Source: Actinomycetota bacterium (GTDB lineage Bacteria > Actinomycetota > Actinomycetes > Nanopelagicales > Nanopelagicaceae). From it: a DNA stretch of 7,759 nt. Where the stretch lies: assembly GCA_009699825.1 (NCBI GenBank), contig WLNM01000049.1, positions 1-7,759 of the forward strand. Reading direction: 5' to 3'. Position 1 is the first letter of the stretch; every line of letters begins with the position of its first letter. Made by a program: the position numbers and the translations under genes. Of the stretch, positions 1 through 6,562 are shown piece by piece. The notes beneath the pieces are model-generated. The model did no database searches, was not told where the DNA came from, and was given only the letters and a program-made list of their open reading frames with translations.

Positions 1-413
1 GGATACTTTTCAACCATCCATGGAGCGACATACATACCGATGATTCCAATGTTTCCGTTTTCGCCAGCTTCAACTACAGCTCCGCGATCAGTCCAGTCCT
101 TCCAGCGTCCGCCGCCCCAATCTTCGATAACGACGTCGATTGTTCCCGCTTCCATTGCGTCATAAGTGACTGGACCTTCTTCTAGAGTTGTCTGCGTGAT
201 TGTGCAACCCAATTCTTGCTTTGCAACTTCTGCAACAACCTGTGCTGAAGCTGTGTAACCGCCCCATGCGTGCATTGCAATTGCGTAAGAACCGCAGTCT
301 CCTGAAGCTCCGCCTGCTGAATCATTAACGCTGCTGCTGCAACCTGAAATAACAAGTGCTGTTGCAATTACAGCCGTAACGATTGCCGAACGGCGACCGA
401 ATAGTGATTTCAT
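1..413 (-). CDS. Glycine betaine/quaternary-amine ABC transporter substrate-binding lipoprotein (OpuAC/ProX type), 3' end missing
   Basis: The extracytoplasmic binding protein of the importer encoded just upstream, expected to capture a quaternary amine and deliver it to the permease. Only the first 137 residues are present; the frame stays open through the left edge, so roughly half or more of the protein is missing. Residues 1-24 form a lipoprotein signal peptide: positive residues K2, R7, R8, a hydrophobic stretch and a lipobox ending I22-S23-G24-C25, with C25 the predicted lipidated cysteine, then a Ser/Gly-rich linker. The mature start (Y43-AIAMHAWGGYTAS) and the later acidic and Trp-rich stretch (D93-VVIEDWGGGRW) resemble the OpuAC family; W50, W99, W104 and W107 are candidates for the aromatic cage that binds trimethylammonium groups, which is inferred. 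The ATG at 411-413 is preceded by AGGAGGG at 417-423 with an unusually short 3-4 base spacing; no other start is near. It is the fifth gene of the leftward operon. Confidence 0.9.
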   Translation of the reverse strand, partial: MKSLFGRRSAIVTAVIATALVISGCSSSVNDSAGGASGDCGSYAIAMHAWGGYTASAQVVAEVAKQELGCTITQTTLEEGPVTYDAMEAGTIDVVIEDWGGGRWKDWTDRGAVVEAGENGNIGIIGMYVAPWMVEKY

Positions 414-501
414 TAACCCTCCTCATGAGTTTATGTATTGTTGGAAGCCTAGGGCTGAGATGGTGCTAGCACTAGTACTTTTAGGGGCTATTTTGTAGAA
501 G
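414..501 (-). other. Intergenic leader of the binding-protein gene with a short palindrome
   Basis: This is the widest gap within the leftward operon (88 bp). It carries the strongest ribosome binding site of the operon, AGGAGGG read on the minus strand at 417-423, plus a perfect 10-base palindrome GTGCTAGCAC at 463-472 and a small AGCC-TAG-GGCT inverted repeat at 447-457. Binding-protein genes are often made in excess over their permease, and a separate strong ribosome binding site or a stabilising RNA structure in this gap would allow that. No convincing promoter or U-tract terminator was seen. The 10-base palindrome is too compact to make a stable hairpin alone. Confidence 0.35.
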
Positions 502-2430
502 TTATGAGGAGCGACGAGCGCCGGCTTGCATAATTCGGTCGAAAATTACACCTAGAAGCAAGATTGCAACACCGGCGATAAGGCCCTTGCCCTGAAGTTC
601 TGGCTTGGAGTTACCAGCGATTACCAAGTAACCAAGGCCGCCTGCGCCTACGAAGCCACCAATGACAACTACAGCTAAGACATAGATCAAACCTTGATTC
701 GTTGCAAGCAAAATAGTTTTCTTTGCAGCGGGCAATTGTACTTTAGTAATGATTTGGCGGGCATTCGAACCTGCAGCAGTTGCTGCCTCAACAAGTGCAT
801 GCGGAACTGCACGAATTCCTTCACTAACAATCTTTACAACAACTGGAATGGAATAGACGATACCGGTTGCTATAGCAGTAAAACGAGTGGGACCAAATAA
901 ACCTAACATCGGGACTAAATAAACAAATGCTGGAAGAGTTTGTCCGGCATCAAGGAATGGACGCAATACTTTCTCTGCTCGATCGCTGCGACCTGTCCAA
1001 ATACCAAGAGCGAGACCAATAATCATTGTCAGTAAACATCCAACGATTGTCTGCGTCAGAGTCAACATTGCTTCATACCAAAGACCAGATACCACAATTG
1101 CCATCGATAGAACAAAAGCCAAGATCGCAGTTCTAGTTCCGCCAATAATGATTGCAAGAGCCACAATCATTCCAACTGTTACATACCAAGGAGATGCAGC
1201 AAGCTGTGTTTCTAGAGGATTGAGAATGGAATAGGAAATCAGGTCTTTAAAGCCAACGGTAAATATAGTGAGGTTTTCTAAAATCCATGCCGTTGCACTA
1301 TTAGTAATCTTTGCTACTTGCGGCGCAATAGTAACTTCCTTTGGCCACACCGCTGCCCACAACATTGTGCGTGACATAAAGACAGATACCACTGCAAGAA
1401 TTCCAGCAACAATCAAAGTAATGCGCTTTGTTTTAATCTGCTTCTCGGTTGCTGGGATAAATGAATCTTGGCGCTTAGCTGCAGCACTAGTGCTGCGATC
1501 AAGCAAAATCGCTAAGAAAACCACAGCAAAGCCGGCCACAAAGCCCTGCCCAACATTTCGAATAATCAAGGCTTCAATAACTGGCTTACCAAGTCCAGGT
1601 GCACCAATGAGAGCTGCAATCACAACGAATGAAACCGCGGCCATCACTGTTTGATTAATGCCAAGCACAATCATTTGCTTAGCCATTGGAATTTGAACTT
1701 TGGACAATTTTTGCCTTTGCGTCGAACCCATTGACTCAGCAGCTTCAACAGGTGCTTGGTTCAAATTTCTAATCGCATGGCTTGTAATACGAATTGCGAT
1801 TGGAATGGAATAGATCATTGTTGCAATCGTTGCCGAGGCAGCACCAATCATAAAAACGAGTGCGATTGGCGCCATATAAACAAGAGTCGGCAAGATCTGC
1901 GCTAAATCTAGAAATGGCGTGAAAATCTTTAAGACTCGATCAGATAAACCTGCCCATATTCCAAGCGGAATTCCTATCGCTAATGAAAGAAGTACTGCAG
2001 CCAAAGTCATTGCAATGGAATCCATTGTGAACTGCCACATACCCAGCGCACCGCATGCAACTAGAAGTGAAACTGATAAGAGTGCAGTTCTCCATTGGCT
2101 CGTTGCGTAAACTGCAAAAGCAACAATGGCAACTACACCTAACCAACCAATAATTGGAATAAGTGAGTTTGGTGCTGGGACTGCAATGAGATTTCTGATC
2201 GCCTGGACAAATCCATCAATTGCGCCACGAATTGGATTGAAAAAATAAATGAATGCAGGACTCTCTGTTCGATTTCCACGAAGATCTAATGCTTTTTCTC
2301 CAACATATTTGGTGAATGAAGTGTTCTCATAGGTGGCTATCTGCAATGTGTGTACGCCATTGAGTAACCGGCCCAGCAAAATCCAGACTGCTACTGAGGC
2401 AAGAAGAAGATAGGACTTACGAACTTTCAT
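502..2430 (-). CDS. proW: Quaternary-amine ABC transporter permease with two fused ProW-type domains
   Basis: The inner-membrane channel subunit of the betaine/choline-type importer, 642 residues. It contains two tandem binding-protein-dependent permease domains. Each has a DR-x-FLD-x-LP-VY segment (164-188 and 483-507) followed by the EAA loop that docks on the ATPase: EAAESMGSTQRQ (229-240, ending in PMAK 248-251) and EAATAAGSNARQ (548-559, ending in PAAK 567-570). Both copies end with a glycine-rich G-APGLG or G-AGGLG turn (276-281 and 595-600). Hydrophobic segments fill the rest, including 7-23, 90-110, 113-132, 137-160, 338-352 and 417-450. A typical ProW or OpuAB subunit has one such domain and forms a homodimer, so this chain probably supplies both halves of the pore. 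Its ATG shares one base with the stop of the ATPase gene (TAATG at 2428-2432), which implies translational coupling; the upstream TGGTGG is a weak ribosome site. The symbol denotes the family only, since the substrate is not proven. Confidence 0.92.
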   Translation of the reverse strand: MKVRKSYLLLASVAVWILLGRLLNGVHTLQIATYENTSFTKYVGEKALDLRGNRTESPAFIYFFNPIRGAIDGFVQAIRNLIAVPAPNSLIPIIGWLGVVAIVAFAVYATSQWRTALLSVSLLVACGALGMWQFTMDSIAMTLAAVLLSLAIGIPLGIWAGLSDRVLKIFTPFLDLAQILPTLVYMAPIALVFMIGAASATIATMIYSIPIAIRITSHAIRNLNQAPVEAAESMGSTQRQKLSKVQIPMAKQMIVLGINQTVMAAVSFVVIAALIGAPGLGKPVIEALIIRNVGQGFVAGFAVVFLAILLDRSTSAAAKRQDSFIPATEKQIKTKRITLIVAGILAVVSVFMSRTMLWAAVWPKEVTIAPQVAKITNSATAWILENLTIFTVGFKDLISYSILNPLETQLAASPWYVTVGMIVALAIIIGGTRTAILAFVLSMAIVVSGLWYEAMLTLTQTIVGCLLTMIIGLALGIWTGRSDRAEKVLRPFLDAGQTLPAFVYLVPMLGLFGPTRFTAIATGIVYSIPVVVKIVSEGIRAVPHALVEAATAAGSNARQIITKVQLPAAKKTILLATNQGLIYVLAVVVIGGFVGAGGLGYLVIAGNSKPELQGKGLIAGVAILLLGVIFDRIMQAGARRSS

Positions 2431-3458
2431 TAAGCGCCACCAGAAATTAACCGCAAAACATCCTCACTAGAGACAATCCCAAGAGCATTGCCATTGTCAT
2501 TGACCCGTACTGGTTTGTGGGACTGCAAAATTACTTGCGCGGCATCACGAATAATCGTGCTAGCGGCAAGTTCAGGTCCATCAGTAGCATCACCTGGCTC
2601 AGCTTTTCTAGCTATGTGCTTCAAAGTCAAAACATGAGACTTGGCAATATCGCGCACGAAATTAGCAACGTAATCGTCGGCTGGATTTGCAACTAGATCC
2701 TGTGGAGTTCCGATTTGGACAATCGCGCCATCGCGCATAATTGCAATGCGATCGCCGACCTTTACTGCCTCAGATAAATCGTGAGTAATGAAGACCATTG
2801 TTTTCCCGAGTTCATGGTGCAGGCGGATAACTTCCTGCTGCATATCACGGCGAATAAGTGGATCGAGCGCACTAAATGGTTCATCGAGAAATAGCACTTC
2901 AGGGTCTACTGCCAGGGCACGAGCTAAGCCAACGCGCTGTTGCATGCCACCTGATAATTGTTCCGGATATGCATTGGCATAACCTTGCAATCCAACGAGT
3001 TCAATAACTTCATTCGCGCGTGCATGACGGGCATCTTTTTTAATTCCGTTAATTTCAAGTGAGTAAGCAATGTTGTCAATTACTTTGCGATGTGGCAGCA
3101 AACCAAAGTGCTGAAAAACCATTGAGAAGCGAGTTTTACGTAATTCGCGTAAACGTTTGTCATCAACTTTTAAAATATCTTCGCCTTCAAATTGCAGTTG
3201 ACCCTGTGTTGGCTCAATCAAACGTGTCATACAACGAACAAGAGTTGATTTACCTGAACCTGAAAGGCCCATCACAACGAATACTTCGCCAGGTGCTACA
3301 TCAAATGAAACATCGCGCACTGCAATTGTGTTGCCGGTTTTTGCGCGTAAATCTGTGCGAGATAAATTCGCATCAGCAGATCCAATAACTTTTTCTGGAT
3401 TATTTCCGAAAACTTTCCAGAGGTTTTGCACAGAAATCATTGGTGATGCTGAGCTCAT
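2430..3458 (-). CDS. proV: Glycine betaine/choline-type ABC transporter ATP-binding protein with a shortened CBS region
   Basis: The cytoplasmic ATPase that powers quaternary-amine import, 342 residues. Walker A GLSGSGKST is at 64-72, the Q-loop glutamine at Q116 in MVFQHFGLLPHR, the ABC signature LSGGMQQR at 168-175, Walker B VLFLDEP at 188-194, the D-loop SALD at 196-199 and the switch histidine at H226 in ITHDLSEA. The FQHF-LLPHR segment and the N-terminal extension before the nucleotide domain are typical of the ProV/OpuAA subfamily. After residue 270 only about 70 residues remain, matching roughly one CBS-like unit (about 274-339, ending V-GIVSSEDVLRLI), whereas osmoregulatory ProV/OpuAA proteins carry a tandem CBS pair. 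The ATG at 3456-3458 follows a good GAGGAG site (3464-3469, minus strand). It lies 26 bp after the ALDH gene and overlaps the permease start by one base. The reduced sensor part suits a nutrient-uptake role more than osmotic gating, which is inferred. Confidence 0.93.
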   Translation of the reverse strand: MSSASPMISVQNLWKVFGNNPEKVIGSADANLSRTDLRAKTGNTIAVRDVSFDVAPGEVFVVMGLSGSGKSTLVRCMTRLIEPTQGQLQFEGEDILKVDDKRLRELRKTRFSMVFQHFGLLPHRKVIDNIAYSLEINGIKKDARHARANEVIELVGLQGYANAYPEQLSGGMQQRVGLARALAVDPEVLFLDEPFSALDPLIRRDMQQEVIRLHHELGKTMVFITHDLSEAVKVGDRIAIMRDGAIVQIGTPQDLVANPADDYVANFVRDIAKSHVLTLKHIARKAEPGDATDGPELAASTIIRDAAQVILQSHKPVRVNDNGNALGIVSSEDVLRLISGGA

Positions 3459-3463
3459 AATCT

Positions 3464-3469
3464 CTCCTC
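3464..3469 (-). promoter_or_regulatory. Ribosome binding site of the ATPase gene
   Basis: GAGGAG on the minus strand lies 5 bases upstream of the ATG at 3456-3458, inside the 26-bp gap after the ALDH stop. It supports this start and shows that the transporter genes are initiated independently although they follow the enzyme genes closely. Confidence 0.75.
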
Positions 3470-3484
3470 AATATTTCTGCTTGC

Positions 3485-4966
3485 TCACTTGGGATCGGCG
3501 AACCATCCAGAACGCGCAGGCTCATTGTTGGTCCAAATGTGTTTAATTTCAAGGTATTCATCTAAACCGGCCTCGCCTAATTCGCGGCCGACGCCTGATG
3601 CTTTAAATCCACCCCATTCGGCTTGCGGACGATATCTGCCAAAGTCATTGACCCAGATTGTTCCGTGGCGAAGTGCGCCGGCAACGCGATTAGCTATCTT
3701 CTTATCTTCACACCACACCGCACCGGATAATCCATAAATTGTGTCATTGCCCAAAGCGATTGCTTCATCGACGCTTTCAAAAGTTTCGATTGTCATGATT
3801 GGGCCAAAGGATTCATCCTGAACGCACTTCATCTTTGATAAACAGTTATCAATCACTGTAGGCGGGAAATACCAACCCTTATTTAAGTCTTCACGATTAA
3901 TCCGTGCGCCACCAACTAAAACAGTTGCACCATCTTTAACAGCGTCCTGCATGTACGCCTCAACTTTTGCCAAGTGTTCTTTGCTGATCAGTGGCCCAGT
4001 TTCGGTGCGGGAGTCATCTGGACCGCCTACATAAATTGCCTTTGCACGGCGAACGATTTCTGTAACAACTCTGTCGTGAATTGATTTTTCAACGAGTACC
4101 CGGGTGCCGGCAGAACAGACTTGACCGGAGTGTAAAAACGCACCAGTGACAGCATTATCAATAGCCGCATCAATGTTGCTATTTTCAAAAATTATATGTG
4201 GGTTCTTTCCGCCGAGTTCGAGTGCAACTTTTTTAACTGTTTGTGCAGCTGTTGCCATGATGCGACGGCCAGTAATTAATCCACCAGTGAAAGAGACAAG
4301 GTCAACGCGAGGATCTTCGGTCAGTGGTGCACCTGCAGTTGCACCTGCACCGCAAATTAGATTTGCTACACCTTTTGGTAATCCGGCTGCTTCCAATAAC
4401 TTCATCAAGTGAATTGCCGTAGAAGGTGATAATTCACTTGGTTTAATGATGAAAGAACAGCCAGCAACTAGTGCTGGCGCAACTTTCCAAGAAATTTGTA
4501 GCAATGGATAATTCCATGGACCAATGAGTGCGCAGACTCCAACTGGTTCGTGGGTGATAACACTTGTTATGTTTTTGGCACCTACATCTACTTTGCGATC
4601 TTTAAGCTTTAATCCAAGGGCTGCAAAGTGGCGAAAAGTGGCTTCGATATCTGCCATGTCATAACGAGTTTCAATCATGCGCTTGCCAGTGTCGCCAGTT
4701 TCAAAGGCTGCAAGGATTTCAGCGTCTCGCTTAATTAAATCCGCAACTTTTTCAACGAGTGCGCAGCGATCTTTCATCGACCATGATGCATACACACCTG
4801 AATCAAACGATTCACGAGCAGCCTTTATGGCATCTCTTGTATCGGCCGCGGTTGCTTCAGAAACAATTGAAACTACAGAGTTATCGTGAGGACTCCTGAT
4901 CTCGCGCACTTCTCCATCAGATGATGCAACCCATGCACCATTTATATAGAGCGTACTTTCAGGCAT
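3485..4966 (-). CDS. Aldehyde dehydrogenase, betaine-aldehyde-dehydrogenase-like (BetB/GbsA type)
   Basis: An NAD(P)-dependent aldehyde dehydrogenase of 493 residues, the normal length of the family. The catalytic cysteine is C284 in HSGQVCSAG, the general base is E250 in LELGGKNP, and N152 in GPWNYP stabilises the intermediate. Cofactor-binding marks are KPSE at 175-178 and ESFGP at 385-389. The C-terminal part (WVNDFGRYRPQAEWGG at 438-453, then KASGVGRELG and EYLEIKHI) resembles betaine aldehyde dehydrogenases, which oxidise betaine aldehyde to glycine betaine. The usual FTGS-type nucleotide turn reads FTGG at 226-229. The gene sits between the MttB homologue (13-bp gap) and the betaine-type transporter, which supports a quaternary-amine aldehyde substrate, but other aminoaldehydes such as trimethylaminobutyraldehyde remain possible. 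No choline dehydrogenase or oxidase is in the window. No clear Shine-Dalgarno site precedes its ATG (AT-rich leader), so coupling to the upstream gene is likely. Confidence 0.9.
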   Translation of the reverse strand: MPESTLYINGAWVASSDGEVREIRSPHDNSVVSIVSEATAADTRDAIKAARESFDSGVYASWSMKDRCALVEKVADLIKRDAEILAAFETGDTGKRMIETRYDMADIEATFRHFAALGLKLKDRKVDVGAKNITSVITHEPVGVCALIGPWNYPLLQISWKVAPALVAGCSFIIKPSELSPSTAIHLMKLLEAAGLPKGVANLICGAGATAGAPLTEDPRVDLVSFTGGLITGRRIMATAAQTVKKVALELGGKNPHIIFENSNIDAAIDNAVTGAFLHSGQVCSAGTRVLVEKSIHDRVVTEIVRRAKAIYVGGPDDSRTETGPLISKEHLAKVEAYMQDAVKDGATVLVGGARINREDLNKGWYFPPTVIDNCLSKMKCVQDESFGPIMTIETFESVDEAIALGNDTIYGLSGAVWCEDKKIANRVAGALRHGTIWVNDFGRYRPQAEWGGFKASGVGRELGEAGLDEYLEIKHIWTNNEPARSGWFADPK

Positions 4967-4979
4967 TTTTTATAAAGGT

Positions 4980-6419
4980 TTAGGCGTCTAGTTCTGATTT
5001 GCGCTTAGCAACGAATTCAGTAAGTTCGGATAGAACTTGAGCATCAATCTCTGGCTTTTCATAATCTTCTAGCTTCTTCTTCCATATTTCTTCTGCGCGC
5101 ATACGTGTGTCTTTTGCGCCAAGTCGCATCCAGCGCTCGTAGTTATCGCTATTAGTTAAGAATGGACGATAGAAACAATCACGGAAGCGCTCCATTGTGT
5201 GCGCAGCACCAAGGAAGTGACCGCCATGGCCAACTTCTAGGTGAGCATCAAATGCGAGTGAATCTTCGTTAAATTCAAGTGGAGTGAATTCGGCCATCAA
5301 TGATTGCAAGATTTCAACGTCGACTACGAACTTGTCGTAGGAAGAAACCAAACCACCTTCGAGCCAACCAGCTGTGTGCATCACCCAGTTAGTGCCAGAT
5401 AAGAATGTTGGCATCATTGTCATCATTGTTTGATAAGCAGATTGTGCATCAACTGTTTGTGATGAGTTCAAGCCACCGCCGCCACGGAAAGGAAGATTAA
5501 GTGAGCGTGCAATTTGGCCGGTACATAGAAGGCCAATACCTGACTCTGGTGTACCAAATTGTGGTGAACCTGATTGCATATCAATATTAGATAAGAAAGA
5601 ACCAAATACAACGGGGGCGCCTGGGCGTACAAGTTGTACAAGTGCGATAGCAACAAGTGCTTCTGCCATTTGTTGTGCAAGAGTTGCAGGAATTGTTACT
5701 GGGCTCATTGCGCCCATCAGCAAGAACGGTGTTGTCACAACAGGCTGACCGGCCAATGCGTATTCGCGCATTGAATCCAACATGCGATCGTCCCAACGCA
5801 ATGGAGAGTTGCAGTTAACTAGAGAAATAAGTGCTGGAGTTTCTTCAATTGCTGCGCGACCGCCATGAATAATTTCTGCCATACGAATAACATCTTTTGC
5901 ATTCTCATGCGTTACAACGTTACCCATGAAGAATTTGTCGGTCAGAGTTGCCGCAGCAAAAGCCATATCTAAGTGGCGTGAATCAAGAGATAAATCATTA
6001 GGTTCTGTTACAACTCCACCAACTGAATCGAGTGCATCGAATGATTGAGATAGACGACAAAAGTTTTCATAATCAGCAAAAGAACCATCGCGGCGAACAT
6101 CGCCTTCGCGAACGAATGGTGGGCCATAGACTGCACCGAAAACCATTGAGTCCCCACCGATATGAACGTTGTTCTTTGGATTGCGAGCGCGCAGATCAAA
6201 TTCACGCGATGCTTTAGCAACTTGCTTCATGACCCAATCTGGATCGAACTTAACGTTTTCACCGGAGACTTCTTGGCCCGCTTCACGCAACATATCTACT
6301 GCCCACGGAGATGCGAATTCGATTCCAATTTCAGAGACAATGCGACGCCAACCTGCGTGCAGTGTTGCCATAGATTCTTGACTCAATATGTCATAGCGCG
6401 GCATTTTGTTCTGGAACAC
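4980..6419 (-). CDS. MttB-family (COG5598) corrinoid-dependent amine methyltransferase, non-pyrrolysine
   Basis: A 479-residue member of the trimethylamine methyltransferase family. Characterised relatives transfer a methyl group from a methylated amine to the Co(I) of a partner corrinoid protein; members without pyrrolysine act on quaternary amines such as glycine betaine (MtgB), proline betaine (MtpB) or carnitine (MtcB). Family marks include the glycine run LPFRGGGGLNSSQTVDAQSAY (starting at 309), the HTAGWLEGGL segment at 348-357, and the C-terminal HLEVGHGGHFLGAAHT (393-408) followed by FYRPFL and a Lys/Glu-rich helical tail. The frame runs without any internal stop to TAA, so there is no UAG position for pyrrolysine, unlike true trimethylamine MttB. 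The start is GTG at 6417-6419 with GAAAGG (6428-6433) 8 bases upstream; the in-frame ATG at 6402-6404 has no such site. First gene of the leftward operon; its likely partner is the corrinoid protein across the divergent promoter. The substrate is inferred from neighbours as glycine betaine or a related quaternary amine. Confidence 0.9.
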   Translation of the reverse strand: MFQNKMPRYDILSQESMATLHAGWRRIVSEIGIEFASPWAVDMLREAGQEVSGENVKFDPDWVMKQVAKASREFDLRARNPKNNVHIGGDSMVFGAVYGPPFVREGDVRRDGSFADYENFCRLSQSFDALDSVGGVVTEPNDLSLDSRHLDMAFAAATLTDKFFMGNVVTHENAKDVIRMAEIIHGGRAAIEETPALISLVNCNSPLRWDDRMLDSMREYALAGQPVVTTPFLLMGAMSPVTIPATLAQQMAEALVAIALVQLVRPGAPVVFGSFLSNIDMQSGSPQFGTPESGIGLLCTGQIARSLNLPFRGGGGLNSSQTVDAQSAYQTMMTMMPTFLSGTNWVMHTAGWLEGGLVSSYDKFVVDVEILQSLMAEFTPLEFNEDSLAFDAHLEVGHGGHFLGAAHTMERFRDCFYRPFLTNSDNYERWMRLGAKDTRMRAEEIWKKKLEDYEKPEIDAQVLSELTEFVAKRKSELDA

Positions 6420-6427
6420 GTTGGTGA

Positions 6428-6433
6428 CCTTTC
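6428..6433 (-). promoter_or_regulatory. Ribosome binding site deciding the GTG start of the MttB homologue
   Basis: GAAAGG on the minus strand is 8 bases from the GTG at 6417-6419. The in-frame ATG five codons further in (6402-6404) is preceded only by A-rich sequence without a purine-rich GG core, so the GTG is preferred. Confidence 0.65.
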
Positions 6434-6481
6434 AGATCATTAAAGCTTTCCCGGGTAATTCAACTCTATTGTGCGTGGCTC

Positions 6482-6511
6482 TTGACCGAGTACACGCCAC
6501 GAGAATACGCT
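6482..6511 (+). promoter_or_regulatory. Promoter for the IclR regulator and corrinoid protein
   Basis: TTGACC at 6482-6487 is a near-consensus -35 box, separated by 18 bases from TACGCT at 6506-6511, a TANNNT -10 of the form common in actinobacteria. Transcription would start near 6518, leaving a leader of about 45 bases before the ATG at 6563. The predicted start falls at the left arm of an inverted repeat, an arrangement suited to repression by the gene product. The placement is inferred from sequence and spacing alone. Confidence 0.6.
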
Positions 6512-6551
6512 AGGAACATGGAACAAGGGTTCCATATAGTGAAACAGTTTC
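6512..6551. promoter_or_regulatory. Cluster of inverted repeats, candidate IclR operator
   Basis: Three overlapping dyads occupy 40 bases just downstream of the rightward promoter: ATGGAAC-aagg-GTTCCAT (6518-6535, perfect 7-base arms), GTTCCA-tatag-TGAAAC (6529-6545, one mismatch) and GAAAC-a-GTTTC (6541-6551, perfect). A further AGGAACA half-site lies at 6512-6518. IclR-family proteins commonly bind TGGAA...TTCCA-like palindromes near their own promoters, and the neighbouring gene encodes such a protein, so autoregulation is the simplest reading. Some of these dyads could instead form short hairpins in the mRNA leader. Confidence 0.55.
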
Positions 6552-6562
6552 GGGAGGGCCAA

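Noticed and set aside
463..472. GTGCTAGCAC palindrome as a transcription terminator between permease and binding-protein genes
   Set aside because: The stem would be only about three pairs with a hairpin loop, there is no following U-tract, and termination would cut off the required binding protein.
1268..1654. A 128-codon open frame on the plus strand, with others such as 6162-6443 and 3059-3388
   Set aside because: Each lies fully or almost fully antisense to a well-supported conserved gene, lacks a ribosome binding site and shows no recognisable family.
5468..5796. Two overlapping minus-strand open frames inside the methyltransferase gene
   Set aside because: They are out-of-frame readings of conserved MttB-family codons, with compositions rich in Cys, Asn and Thr or Leu typical of shadow frames.
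4980..6419. Pyrrolysine-containing trimethylamine methyltransferase (true MttB)
   Set aside because: The frame has no internal UAG, and the neighbours are betaine-type transporter and aldehyde dehydrogenase genes, not dimethylamine or monomethylamine methyltransferase genes.
6442..6454. AAAGCTTT and CCCGGG palindromes upstream of the methyltransferase gene
   Set aside because: Short self-complementary words of this size occur by chance, and they share no half-site with the repeat cluster at 6512-6551.
6463..6507. Minus-strand promoter for the leftward operon, with -10 candidates TAGAGT (6463-6468) and TATTCT (6502-6507)
   Set aside because: Neither has an acceptable -35 box at 16-18 bases, so the leftward promoter is certainly needed but could not be placed with confidence.
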